Source: Aporrectodea caliginosa
Lineage: Eukaryota; Annelida; Clitellata; Crassiclitellata; Lumbricidae
Direction of reading: 5' to 3'
Length of the DNA stretch: 64,000 nt
Assembly (NCBI GenBank): GCA_020284085.1
Contig: JACEVL010000461.1
Span: 62,001 to 126,000 of the forward strand
Shown one piece after another: positions 14,979 through 29,900 of this stretch (the stretch's first letter is position 1; the number at the start of each line of letters is the position of its first letter). Made by a program: the position numbers and the translations under genes. Below the pieces are notes generated by a model. That model saw only the letters and a list, made by a program, of their open reading frames with translations, did not search any database and was not told the origin of the DNA.

Positions 14979-15908
14979 GACTTTTTAGTAGTAGTACCAG
15001 TAGTAGTAGTAGTAGTAGTAGTGGCATGGATGTAATACTGAATGTGTAGTAGTAGTAGTAGTCTTAGTAGTAGTCTAGTATTAGTAGTAGTAGTAATGTA
15101 GTATTATTCATGTTACAGTTTGATTATACAGTTGATTTCAGTTTCGTTGGCTTCCAGTAATATTGTATCACATTTAAATTTCAGTTTGTGCTGCGAATTG
15201 CACGACGTATGGATGCAACGCTACGAAAGCTTTCAAATGTGATCGCTGCGATGCAGGATTTGTTCTAACATCAAACGCAACATGCAGCCGTATGTATAAC
15301 GATATTTCATGATTATAGTAATATCATTGAATATCAGAATATTTTATATAGACAATTTCATCCGCATTAGAAAATTGTGGCGTTGCCCTGGATGTTTTAT
15401 TATGGATTAAAATAAATCATTGATATCTCCTAGTTAAAGAATTTGTTTTTCACGTTAACCAACCTGATCTTTTAAAAGCAATAACTGAAACTGAGACATT
15501 TCTTTACAGCTTGTTCTGCGCATTGTACAACGTACGGATGTAACAACACTGGTGCTGGCAAATGTGATACTTGTGACTTAGGATATGGCTTGAATTCAGC
15601 TGGAGCTTGTGACGGTATGTATGATTAAAGTGTTTATCTCAGCTGTGGCTCATACTGCCCGATAGCGCATTGGATAACACACTGGCATCGAGAGCGAGAG
15701 GTACCTCGATCGTAACCCGTGGGCGGACATGCTTTGTAGGCTGCTATTAGCGCCGTGTATTGCAGGTTGTCTGTTCTGTTAGTAGTTAAGATTTATGTCT
15801 TCTGTCATTTGTGTCCTTGTGAATTGTTAAATCGTCATAACATGTAAATGTACAACGCAGTGCGTTTGTCAGGCGCTTGATTAAAGAATAAATATTATTA
15901 TTATTCTC

Positions 15909-15941
<33 letters not shown>

Positions 15942-18900
15942 TATGTTACAGTTTGATTGTACAGTTGATTTCAAATGTATGACTTGGGTAATATTGTATC
16001 ACCATTGATTTCAATTTCAGTTTGTGCTCCGAATTGCACGACGTATGGATGCAACGCTACGAAAGCTTTCAAATGTGATCGCTGCGATGCAGGATTTGGT
16101 CTAACATCAAACAAAACATGCAGCCGTATGTATAGCGATATTTCATGATAATAGTAATATCATTGAATATCAGAATATTTTATATAGACAATTTCATCCG
16201 CATTAGAAAATGCTATATGTGGCGTTGTCCTGGATGTTTTATTATGGATTAAACTAAATCATTGATATTTTCTGATTAAAGAATTTCATTTTCACGTTAA
16301 CCAATCTGATCTTTTAAAATCAATAACTGAAACTGAGATCGTAATTTCATTTACAAATTTGTTCTAGTTAGCAAAACAACGTACGGATGTAACTGTCACT
16401 GGTGCTGGCAAATGTGATACTTGCGACTTAGGATATGGCTTGAATTCAACGGGAGCATGCGACGGTATGTATGCTGGCATGGATTTTAATCGGAATGGGG
16501 TTATGTTGCAGTTTGATTATAGTTCCTGACTTTCAAATGTTTGTTTCGTTAATATTGTATCACCATTGACATTTAAATTTCAGTTTGTGCTCCGAACTGC
16601 ACGACATATGGATGCAACGCTACGGGAGCTTTCAAATGTGATCGCTGCGATGCAGGATTTGGTCTAACATCAAACGCAACATGCAGCCGTATGTATAGCG
16701 AATATTTCACGATAATAGTAATATAATTGAATATCGGTTAATATGGTTCCTATCATTTTATACGCTGCCCGTTGGGTTGTAGCACAATTTTGCCAGCTTT
16801 CCCTAGAATCAGGTTCGGAGAGACAATAATACTTCTAAGGTAGTTAATTTAATGTGATTTAATTAGTGCTGCTTTTGTCAGCCTGTTCTTCGAATTGCTG
16901 CAAGTAACAGCGACATCGCTAGGTTACAAATCCCGGCAGCCATAAATTTCATTCTTAATAAGTTCTAAATGTTCCTCATGAATTTAACTTTATATGCTGT
17001 TTCAGGAAGTCACTTTTATGAGCGAAATGTGTTCTATAAGGCTTGAGCATTCTTTACGTATGATAATATATGGATTCCGCTTGACATGACGCGCTGATTT
17101 AAAACTTGTGTATTCTCAGCACGATATTTAGACGTGTGACGATTAATTTCAGCTTGTTCACCGCACTGCACCATGTACGGCTGTGGCGTCACTGGAGCTT
17201 ACAAATGCGATACATGTGACCAGGGATATGTTCCATCCCCAAACGGAACATGTGTTATACGTATGTAATACTTGAAACATTTATCGAAAAGATAGTGCAT
17301 TGGAAAGTCTATGTTATCTTTTTAACAGCGCTTTTTTCATAGATCAGCTCCTTTGTGAGGTAGGCTAGGCCCCTACATAAGACACGATATATAATAATGA
17401 ATCTTCGTTCATACGTTGCATTGTCAGAACGCAATGCGAATGCGATTACAAGAAAAGAATATGTGTAAGCATTGGCTTACCGTTTCAAGTTTGGTCCCGG
17501 TGCGACACGCTGGTCTAGATTCTTTCTATTAACGACGCGGTGTCCAAACCAAGATGACTGACGACGCCTTCCTCCTGGCTTATCCAGCTTCTATTCAGGC
17601 TTGGAACTGGAACCACAAGAAAGATGGACTATTCGGTTAGCGCGTTGTGTGCAAAAGAAACGGACTTCGTGTAATGACTGAGGGAAAGTTGTTTTTGTAC
17701 ACACCTTCCTGTGTAGTAAAGCAGTATGATTTTGTAATAGGGATGCCACTCTGGATTTTCGGAAAAAGCTAGAGCGAGCCTGTTAGAAAAGGCTCCTGAT
17801 TTTTGTTAACGAATCGTAAGTAATCGTAAATTTATATAGCGCCCTTCAAGAAATGCTCCTGACCTGACAACACCAATCCACGATCGAAAAGAATTGTTTT
17901 CAAACGCCTGCGGAAAAGGGGCAAGGAAAGACCAAGGCCCCTTCATTACGTAGGTTGCTAGGCAACCTATTCCAGGAAAGATGGACCGACTCCACAGCAA
18001 AGCTTTTATGAAGCAACCATGGAAGTTGGAACTGGAGCCACAGGAACAACCTATTCGGCGGTTCGCCTTGAGTGGCAGAGCGAAGAATCTAACCTGGTAT
18101 GGAAAGCACTCAAAGCTCCCTGATAGACTGGGGCTTGACCTGCACGACAATTGGGAAAGCATTAGGATCTTATGCTCAATGCGTTTTTGCATTGGCAGCC
18201 ATGGCAGTGCAGTTCCTCCCGTATAAAGCCAGATATATGATCGAACTTTGGTATGCCTCCTATCAGCCGAGCCGATGCATTTAGCACAGATTGTAACTGA
18301 CTTATGCGCGATAGGGTTAAGCCCGCAGAGATAGCACTGCCATAGTCGACTCTGGTGCATATACATGAAGGCATGCCTCAGCGTCGTAGCGGCTTTAGAT
18401 GTTAGAGAGCGGCGTACCGAGCGAATCTGACGTAGATGGTAAAAGCACGTGCGACATACATTCCTCACGTGTTCTGAAAAGGTCAATTCCTGGTCCAGGG
18501 TCACACCTAAGTCCCGCACAGTGGTAGAGAAAGAGACGCCAGGAAAGCGAAGCTGTAGATAGGATAAATCGACTTTGGATAGGAATACGTATACGTGGAA
18601 TTAGTACAAATTACTAATGCAACACAGCTGAATTGCACATCTGCTACATAAATTAAATAGCCAGAACTAAAAAAAACACATACCTGTCACAAATAGTATT
18701 GCTGAAATTCAGTGTACATAGGATGAATGATGTTAGGATCAATACATTACATGTGAGAAAAAACTCTTTCCACAAACGCTGAGGAGTGGGGCATGTGTCA
18801 GCCTCTGGAAGAAATAACATTGGCACGAATGAACATTCCAAGTATTGACCTCGACTGATATTCATTACAAATGGTGCAGTAGAGTAAATGGAGCCGAAAT

Positions 18901-21900
18901 TCTACATCTATGCAGAGGTGCGTTTACCACTAGGCGCCAAGGGCCCCAAATCTCGGAGGGCCCTAAAGGAATGAAAATATTTCTTCAATTACTGTATAAA
19001 AATAAAATTTTAAAATTTTATTTATTTTAATATAGCCTATTTCTTTTTTTGCAGATTAGCAGTCACATAAATGTACTGTAGCCTACACTTATACATATTC
19101 TTGCGTTTTAAAACTAAAATCAAATAACTTCACATTCCTTGAAATAGCTTCTATAACTGATCCTAATTACAGTGTCAATAACACGCACAAAAGTTCAACC
19201 CTGTGGGTTTTGCACATGATAGGCTAAATACCACCAGTCTTTAGAAGGGCCCCCAAAAACCTTTGCACCTAGGACCCCGTTTTCTGTAAACGCGCCTCTG
19301 CATTCATGGTATTAAACTTTGCGTAGAATGAAACTTAGATAAGCAGTTTTGTATCAGGGGAATCATTGTTTGGTAGATTTGACTTGCCCCGTCAACTTTA
19401 TCAGCTGAGCTTTCTGATTAGAAATAAAGACGAAGGGCATCCCACTGCTCTAAAATGTGATGAACACCTGCTTCTCGGGAAAGTCATCGTGTTTCGCTTA
19501 TATTCAAAATTTTATGTGATTCAGTTTCAACGGTCTCCAGTCTTACAAAAAACATACGAACTTTGAACTGTGCCTACAACTTTACAATAACTTCGAGAAG
19601 TTAAACAAATAAGAACTTACGAAATATTCGAAAAATTATCGCAAATTCACGAATCGGAATCACAATAGATGATAGATTATTCATAGAACCTTATTAAGCC
19701 GGCTGGCCGCGGCGACGTCATCCACACCATAGATGATAAATATAGAAGTCATAGTCGCCACAACGACCTCTTATAAAATAAATTAGATAACAGTCGCCAA
19801 CATAGATTGGTTTTAGTGAAGTTCAGAGTGTGGAGTTATTTTAGTCAAACTGTCTGAAATAAATTTAAGTAATGTTTTAGGAATTGCTGAAAATGTACGT
19901 TTTTAACACGCATTAAAAGTACATGTAAAAAGCTAGACCTTGGGGAAACCTCTGAACCAAGACAAGACCGTTGTATTCTAAGGCGTTATCTAGGTGGAGA
20001 AAGTTAAGAGTGGCAACCTGTTTGGTACCGGTTTAAGTTGAGAAGCAAACAGGAACATGCTATTATGTCTGTAAATGTATATTCGTTTAGTCATAAAACA
20101 ACAGTAGAGGTGCTCCGACTTAACAATCCCGAGAAAATAAGGCTGTCTTTAAGCAGCGAAAAAAATGCAGGGAGGCCCAGCTTGAAGCATTCAGCGAGTC
20201 GTTGGTTCCATATTGTATGGCCAATTAAAGCAAAAGCAAGATAATGTAAGAAAATATCGCATTTCCTACGTTACTTATATAGGCTATATACGACATAGTA
20301 AATATTCCATCACAGACAGCTCGAGAAACATTTTGCAGCTTATCTCAAGTTGCATCTTCTTACAGTAGTGAGATAGTAATGTTCATGAGGTTTCAGAAGG
20401 CGCTATAAAAATAGCCAGCTACATGAATTATAATCGTGCTGATAGAAATTCATGAAGTCACCGAAGCCGCGAATTCCATGATTTTCGGAATATGCCGTGA
20501 ATGCCGTGAATTTTCCCAAATGCCGTGAATTGCCGTGATTTGGGGCAAATCTAGTTAATTTAATGCAACACGGCGTTATATTAGGAAGTGATCTGTTTCG
20601 CAACGTGGCAAATTACAATAAATGTATATAAACTAGAACCAAGGTCGTTGACTAGAACAGCCATGCGATGACGTTGACGTGAATGACGTATTTCCGGTTG
20701 TGCAACGCGTTTGTATTGGCCGACATTTGTATTGTTTTTCCTCGATTCCTTATGTTTCGCATTTATCGACTTTTAGCGCAAATTAAATTCTTTCATTATT
20801 TTTGATTAGGAAGAAAGTGGTAAATGTATCGTGCCTGGGTCATGCTAAATGTATGTAATGATGGTCTAGAATATCATATTATTATGACGTCATTTGCTTT
20901 TTTCTATCAATCTGATGCTAAAAGAATAATACACGCTGATTTTAATTCCAGCTAAATGCTACCAGAATTAGTTACATATCCATTTCAAAACAATGCGAAT
21001 ACATTGGCAAAGACAGTATACTTGATTTTAACTTTGTTCTTGCAAACCCTTTTAACTATCTAAAAGTTATGTAAATTGGGCGTTTGTAACTTTAGCCTAA
21101 CGCTTTATTGTAAGTTCAATCTCTGAATGACAACTAACGTTTTGTATCAAACTATTCATGATTGTAAACTCCAAATTTAAAAAATGCCACTTGAATACTA
21201 GGTGCAGCAGTTTATTCACGAGCGCTGTAACTAACTACATGTAAGCCTAATTTATTTAGGTTCAAACGAATTGTGTCCTTATGGACAAAGCCCAAGAGGT
21301 CGGATATTTTCTGGGTCGGATGATGGCTACTGGCAGGAATATTTGCCGCAAAGTTTCTGCTTTGGCAACAAGAAATTCCGAGACATTTTCGTAAGTCATT
21401 TGATTATTGATTATTATTATTATGATTTCAATTGTTTTTCTTGTATCAAACTGATTTAGTTTTTTTACCTCTATTTAGTAATTATTAAGTGCTAGAAGAA
21501 TTTGTTGGGTATCGATTTCCTAACAATTGAATACCATTGGCAACCTAGAGTATACTTGATTTGCACATTGTTCTTGTAAATTCTTTTTTTAGTCAACACT
21601 GCCTAACCTATACTGATGCAAAAGGAATTGGATATTCCGCCAAACCTTATGCTTGATATCTATAGCCCACCCTATTCTTTAGGCAATAGGTGGATTTTCA
21701 CCTTTTTTGCTATTTACGAATTCAATCACATCGTTACACTTTAGGGGTGGCTTTTAACACTCTCTTTGAAGGTGTAATATCCCACGCTACAGGTGTATTA
21801 GACCACGTGATATTCAACATAAAGGTGTGATGCGCCATCGGTTGATGCCTTGTGCATTAGACACCGGCGCAATAGAAGTTGCTAACTACATTCGTCCCTC

Positions 21901-24900
21901 ATTCTAAGGTGTGGTATCCCACGAGGTGTGATATTCCGACGTTAAAGGTGTGGTATCCCCCTCACTGTAAGATGTTATATCCCATGTTAAAGGTGTGGTG
22001 TTCCTACTTTGAAGGTGTGGTATCCCTCTCTTATTCTAGGAATATATATAAATTTACTAAATAAGTAAATCATTAGCATATATTAGTCTATATTTTAGTT
22101 AATTGTTATACATATTTACACATATCTGCATATGTAGGAATATACATTAATGTACTATAGAAATAAATCATTAGCATATATTGGTATATATTGTAGGATA
22201 TTAATTACTTAATAAAAGTACACGTATTTCCATTTATTTTCTGACTAGGCCTAAATGCCTGTATAACATGTATATATAACTATATATATGCACAAATGTA
22301 TATATATATGTAAGTATTTATATTGATATATACTACACAACGTGCCAACTCGGAGGTAATATGAGACGACAGTAATTTCTTTTCGTAAATGCTGTACTAA
22401 TAGAACTCCAATTGAAATGTGAAACAATAAAGAAAGATTTGATTTCATTGTTATATTTATTATTTTTACTTATGTTTTTGAAGAATAAGGTAATCATCAT
22501 AATTATCATCATCATCATCATAATCGTCGTCGCCATCATTATAATTAGTCTAATGACGGTGCGGCTCTCATTTCTTTTGTTGTCAGTTATTACGAGCAAT
22601 TAAACTAATAGAGAAAATGTGCTATTGTTGCAGGTGAACGTGAACGGATTCATTTCTTTGGGACAAGGCTATGTCTCTTGGACTCCAGTCAACTTTCCAT
22701 TACACACCGGGTACTACTATGGTGACCGCAACTACACCGGTTATAATTACTATTACGATTACCTGAATATAATAGCGGCGTTCTGGGCTGACATCGACAC
22801 TCGTGGGAATGGTCCTGGGAGAATCTCCTACAACGAATACAGTCGGGATTACTTCAGCTACTCACCATCATCGGACCTTGAACAGCGAGTTTTCGCTTGG
22901 GCTGCTGACAGGATCAGATATCGTGCTGGAGACTCCGGCTTCTGGCCTTCGATGGTCGTCGTGATAACGTGGGAGAACGTTTCGCCGTACCCGTACTATT
23001 ACACGATGCCAAAAGTAAGCAAACGATACGATAATCTTTCGGTCACGAGTAAACCTGTTTCAAAGCTAAAGCAGTACTGGTTGGATACTCTTGGTATTTC
23101 ACTAGGACTAGTAATACTGGCCGTACACAAAATGTCTGAAGTAATCTGTTTCAGAGCTAAAGCAGTACTTGTAGGATACTCTTGGTATTTCACTAGGAGT
23201 AGTAATACTGACCGTACGCAAAAAGTCTGAAGCGTGTTTAATTCACTGATGTTCAGGTGAACATGTATTTCTTCCTTTAAGACGATGTGAATTAAAAAGT
23301 ATATTAGATGCAGCACAAGAAAAATCAGCCCCATCGCCAATGTTTCGTAATCGTAATCGGGAGATGCAAATATCTCAGGTGCTACTCTAATGTAAGCGCG
23401 GGGCACCAGCTTATTCACGAGCGCAGCGTCGTGTCACAGATGTTAAATGAAGATCAGAGTCTGGTTGCCAAAGAGACCAGAGATCGGAGATCGGTTAGAT
23501 GTAACTGATTCTTGCACAGGGTATAGAGATGCTCAAAGACACTCGCCGTTTGCAGGCAATTATCAAAGATCATTGATAGTGGTCTCACGTGGGGGTGCTC
23601 GATAGCGTAGTGGTTAGCGTGCTGGACTGTCAATCGAAGAGTCGAGGGTTCATCAGAAATTTGCTTCGAGATTTCTGCCCCTAGCCAACTCACCTATAAT
23701 AAGTACACTGTCGGTTGGAAGATGAGACGGCGAGGGGAAGAATTGGCCACAAGCCCTCATATACCGAGGCTAAGAAAATAAAATCGTTAATATTCATACT
23801 ATATCTTCTGCCTCAGAGCTATATGAAGGTACTGCTCTGCTCTTCTTCACATCTTGCATTCTTATATATATATATATATATATACATATATTATATTATA
23901 TTATATTATATTATATTATATTATATTATATTATATTATATTATATTATATTATATTATATTATATTATATTATATATTTCATATATTATATGTCAGTGA
24001 TATTCGTTCGACTTTCAGTCAAAGACTACGTTCCAGATGGTCCTTGTTAGCGATTACAGATATTACAACAGCTACGCGATCTTCAACTACGACTATTTTT
24101 CAAACTGGGACGTAACGCGAGATAACTGTCAGGGTTTCCAAGCTGGAAATTGTCAGTACAGAAATCTCTATACTTCTGGTACTCCACTGGCTTACAACCT
24201 ACCAAGCATTATCGGGGAGAGAGGTGAGATTCTTTTACCAACAAAAGTAATAAACCATTAATTTTATGTATACCTCAGGATTATAGTGCTTGTAGCGTGA
24301 TGGTAGTAGCGGTTGCGGCCGTAGTGGTGATGGATTTATATGTGAAAATGGTATAATGATTAGTGGGAGCGAAAGTGGGGTTAGTTTTGTAGGAATAGGG
24401 AAAGCAAAAACATTGAGAACTTAGGTGTAATCGTAATCGAATATTTTTATAGCGCCACTAAAAAAACAGAGGCGCTCCTAACCCGGGCCAGTGTCTTCAC
24501 TGTGCAGTGTTAGAGAGAGGTTTTTAGGCGCCGGCGGAACTGGTCAAAAGAGATATAGAAAAGGTCAGTCCTGAGGGACTGAAGTAACTAGTTCCAGCTA
24601 CTGGGACCAACAATAGCGAAACTCCTGGGCCGTAGAAGTATTCGCGACGTACGTTTATGTGAAACTCCTCTTCATCTGCGATAGATTTAATAAATAACTA
24701 TAATGGTAAGACTTGCTCAGGATTATTTAATTCGAAGCGCTGTTTTTTTTACAACGTACACAGTTCCTATTTTATGACTCAATATACTTTTGTCTTAAGA
24801 GCGTGGTATTGATGTTATAGTCGTTTTGTTAGTAGTACTTGGGCTTAACGACACTTTTTCATATCGAAGATGATTAATGTCGGAGGCAGAGTACAATCTC

Positions 24901-26880
24901 GTGCTCCACGTTTATATTGCGACCGAGCCACCCGCATTAAAGATCCTAGAAATTAATCTCTGATAAACCGACCGACCTGGAATCGAACCCGGGCCGCCGG
25001 CGTGGCGAGCGGGCTACCAAGCCACTCGGCCACTCAGGATCAACATACAATTTAACTGCTGACGTGAGTGAATGCATACGGTCTCTGCTTCTTCATAGTG
25101 ATAATACACACTGTTTAGTGTTTGTCTCTTGTTGAAAGGTGGAAATGGTCAGTGGATCCTTCCGGTTTCTGGACCACAGTCGATTACACTGACCTCCGAG
25201 TTCAAATGTCGTCGGTGGCACTGGGCACAGGCGAGTAACTCGTTTGCGATCAGCCGTGCACGAAGATTCCTACCACCATGTCAGTTTGGCAGGCACTTTG
25301 GGATCCTCGATATCAATTCGACTACACCACTGGATGTGCAACTGCCCTGTTCTCTCCCTTCAGCACATACACACAGGTGAACTATAATATTTCTAGTCAT
25401 AGATAAAATGTTTAAACTTAATAGATATGAGTTGGTGTTGTTCTAATTCATTTAATTCAAAATCATTCTTTTCTTGATATTGAAACTTTGAGCGAAACAT
25501 CATTTCCTAGAACAACACAAAAATTGAATCTGAGCGAAACAGTGTTTGTTAGAGCAAGGACAAAAAGGAAAGGAATATGACTGTGTGGATAACTGAAAAC
25601 TTTAACGATAAACTGTGATAGAATAATGAATAGAGACTATTCCCTTTCGTCCCGTTCACTGTCTATTGACTTTGTAGTACTAATGCAACGAAACGAAACT
25701 TTTACGGTGAAATTGAGTCATTGATGTTTTGTTTTTGACGAAACATTAAATTTGAATGGAACGCACTTGTTTTCACGGCTCTTTAGAACTCTTCAAAAAT
25801 TGTGGCCCAATGGGAATGAGATACTTGGTTTTGACAGGTTACCCAGTTTTCCATGGGCGGTTACCTCCTCTCCCTCAGACAGAAATCCCTATAATGTGAC
25901 ATTGAACCTGAAAATTTCAACAAAAGTACATGATAGATAAATTAATCACGTTATTTATTTTTATTTCTAAGGTTAACAACCTAACTTCCACTGAAATGTA
26001 TTGTCTATTCAATATTTTTCAGCTGTGCTGATTCCACTATAGACATTTGCTGTTTCGTAAAATGAATTGGAAATATATTTAACTGTTGCAATTAGACAAA
26101 CACTTTATGATTCAATTCTCATGTTCCTAAGTTTTACCAGCGAACTCCAAAGAAACTCCTATCGGCCTAAGACACAATTAATCTAATGGATAATTTGTGT
26201 ATGCTTACAGACAGAACCGTAGTGTACATCGTGTTTGCCAATCCAATCACCAACTGGACAGTGAATGTTACTAATTCGATCATAATTTCAATGAATGGCT
26301 CCAACCAATCCGCCATCTTCAATTTGTATAAAGCGTTCACAACTCAACCAACGCTTCTTATACCTGTTGCTGGAAATACCTGGAATTTCTCATGGACTCC
26401 ACTAAACACGGATGCTGTGAACTTCACGTATGCTACAACCAATAATATATTACTAGTTTGGATGAGTACGATGTAGCTTCAGTATATGGTAGTTTATGAT
26501 TATCTGTTGTATTCAGGCGGGCATGCCAGATGGAAACCCTTTTCCTATTGAGCTCAGCCTTTGACACAATGATTATATTATGCCGATGTAATGTAAGCTC
26601 ACTTTAATGTATTTTGCATTTTTGATTATCAAAAATATATCTTTAAAAATACAAACATCATGAATAGTTTTTTTCTTCCAAACCCTATCCTGGAAATCAC
26701 TCCGCTAAAACTATGGTAGCTATGGCAGCCTATGGTGAATAAGCAGTAACCATGTGATCATGTACAGTATATTATGCGCCGTCCTACGTTTCAGAAAATA
26801 TAGGATCATGTAAAGACCATATGATATAAATGGGCTTATGGCTGCTGACCACATTATCTCAGTCGTAATCACGAATATAT

Positions 26881-26911
<31 letters not shown>

Positions 26912-29900
26912 TTTATTGCAACCTTTAACAACTCATAAAATACATACATTTGTGCTAATCAATAACAGAGTAATTAAAACACTGAACATTAAAGGCACAT
27001 AACAGTTATTTTAACAGTATCGAGGGAGGAGTTATTAATGGGAGCAATGGGAGGCTCCTAAGGGATTGATATCCCGCTGGTTGGAGACACCCAGCTGCGT
27101 CAAGTAGCAAAGGTTCGGAAGAAGGCTGGGCTAGGAAAGCCAAAATCTTATTTTATTTTATTTTTTCATAAAAGAACAAAGGAGTAGGCTACATCGGGTA
27201 ACTTAACTAAACTTATCTAATATAGCTTAACTAAATAACTCGAGGACCGGTGCGTCGTGCAACAGGTGTAAGTTTATATGTGCCTATACTTTCAGAATAT
27301 TAGTTCCTCATTATGTCAATTGGTGTGCGCCCATGAGAAAGAAGCGTAATGTTTTTTTAAATTCGTGTCGTGTTTTAGAAGAACGAATTTATATATATAT
27401 ATACTATACATAATATATTTTTATAACTGTATATATTTATATTGCACCGTACCAAGGCAAACTCTTTTTTATCGTGTAGTCTTTATAGGTTATAAAATCA
27501 TTGATACTCCGAGATTCTGGCATCATGAGCGCCTTTGTCGGGAGGCGGACATCAGTCTTCTCTCAGCGGTCGTAGGGAACCCGGTTCATGTGCTGCGTAG
27601 GTTACTGCCAGCGGATCGCTCCCTGTCTCTTGCAGACAATCTAATGCGGAGAACTTTTATAACTACAGTGCTGTGCTCTCTTTAATTAAGATGTATGTGC
27701 GGTTAGGCAACTGGTATAAAAAGGAATGTACTTACTTACTTAGATTGCAGAACCTATATGTTGATAGCCCTTTATCTGCGGATTATTTAGTGCACTGACG
27801 ACGTGATGAGTTATGATGCTAATACTACTATGGTGCCGATGTAGATAATGGAGAGATTAATTAGTTCTTTTAACATATTTTGTGCAAATGCAGTGGTTAA
27901 GATTACTCTTCTATAGGTTCACTGGTAACGATTCGACTGGATCAACTGCGGTCCCTATGACGCTCACCGTCAGGTTGTGCGGCTGTGTAAACAACGGAAC
28001 ATGTCAGTGGAGCGTCCTCCAACCTGGTTACAATGATACCGACATATTCCAGCTCGTCTCCTGCGCCTGCGACCGAGAACTTTACGAAGGTAATTCAACC
28101 AGTTGTTATAATTAATGGCAAGTGATAGTCTAATGGTTAGAGTGCTGATCTTTCAGCCGAGGTGTCTGGGGTTCGAAACTCCGTCAGGGCAGAAATTTGT
28201 TTCGAGACTTCTGCTCCACCTCGTTCCATAGCCATCTCAGCGTACATGAGTACATTGATCGTACACTTTGGGTGGAAAATTGAGACGGCGAGATGAAGCC
28301 ATCGTCATTGTTAGCGTTTAACTGCACTTCCCACTCATTCCTTTTACTTTCGATATTTAGTTTAAATTAGTTAAGGTTAGTTAAGATTTTTATGTTAATC
28401 AAGTCAACAACTGTTATACTTAGTAAAGCATCTTTCGGTCGCCACATATTCTATTGAAATTACATAGAGGTGTCCCTACTTAGCGGGATCTTTGATCTTC
28501 AGGGCCTTCCCTTGTGGCATTCAACAATCCATACTTAAAAGTGCAATCTGATTTGTAATATTATTGTTTATCGTTGTTTGGCTACAAATAAACGATTGAT
28601 TGATTGATGCACTAACTACAACATGACCACCTGTATATAAAAAAACCAAGTTCATATTAAAGTAGTTCATCATCACCATCATCATCACCACCACTACCGC
28701 ATTTATTAGTCGTAGGATCATCATCATCATCAGTTCCTGACCCCATCCACTTGGCGGCGATGGGTACGAATAAATGATCTCCATTGTCCTCGGTCTCTTG
28801 TCAAGTCCATTGCTCCCCTTAGTGTCAGTCCACGTGATGTTATGTCTTATTATATTGTCTCTCCAGCGTTGTCTTGGTCTGCTTTTGTGTCTTTTTCCTT
28901 CAAATCTTGCGTGTAGTGCGCTGTGTGGAATTCGGAGTAGTCGTAGGATAGTAATACGTAAATCTGGTTAGTTTCGATACATCATTCTGTAAGCATCTTT
29001 TTACTTTCCAGGAGACTTTTGTGAAAGATTCGTCAATGGTTGTCGATCGGAACCTTGCGGACCTCGCCGTAACTGTAGTCTAACATATCCAGGTTTCCAA
29101 TGTCTGGAGTGTATGCCGGGTTATCAGTTAGCAGATAACAAGTGTTGGGGTAAGTTTATGATTATATGGAACGAAGTAACTTCATAAAGGAACGTATAGA
29201 TTCCGACTAATGTGTCGAACATTTACATTTTTCATTTTAAAATACCGCAGTTTTTGTGAATTTCAATGGAATTCAAATTTGATATTCCACGAAATGGAAC
29301 ATCTTTGGACAATTTATCGTTTTTTTAAATAATTAATTTTCTCAACTAAACGCTTTGCTTTTATCAAAATGGAGATTATTTGTTTTGCTATTATAAATAC
29401 TACTTAGAATACTTTTCCTAGGAATGTGAAAACGTAGGTTTAACTGGACGGCGCATTCTGACTACTGAAGAAGCAGATTATGTGGTTTGAGTGAACTCCA
29501 TTAAAGGAAGTTGATTTGAAAAGTTCCCATCGTATCTTAATGCGTTTTCAGCTGTAATTCTATCAAATCGTTATAGATATTGACGAATGTAACGAGACAA
29601 ATCCCAATAATACCTGCAACAACGTGACTGAACAATGCGTGAACACCGACGGAGGATACAACTGCACGTGCAAAACCGGATTTGTTAGAAATGGAACCGT
29701 ATGCCAAGGTAATCCCAAACTGTTACTCATTTCGCCTATTGATTCTTTGAATACACCTTTGCAGTGTTGCTCAATGACACTATCGGATAAAAATATTGCG
29801 TAGCCTGCTAATCCTGTGGTACGCCTAACGATACGAGGTTGCTAAAGGCAAGTCGTTTCCAGGCAATCGATTCTGTGACGAAATCATAGTATTCGTTACT

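Noticed and set aside
24956..25037. tRNA gene on the minus strand
   Set aside because: Good A and B boxes, but the head continues into a long body and SINE-type tail; the cloverleaf is not complete.
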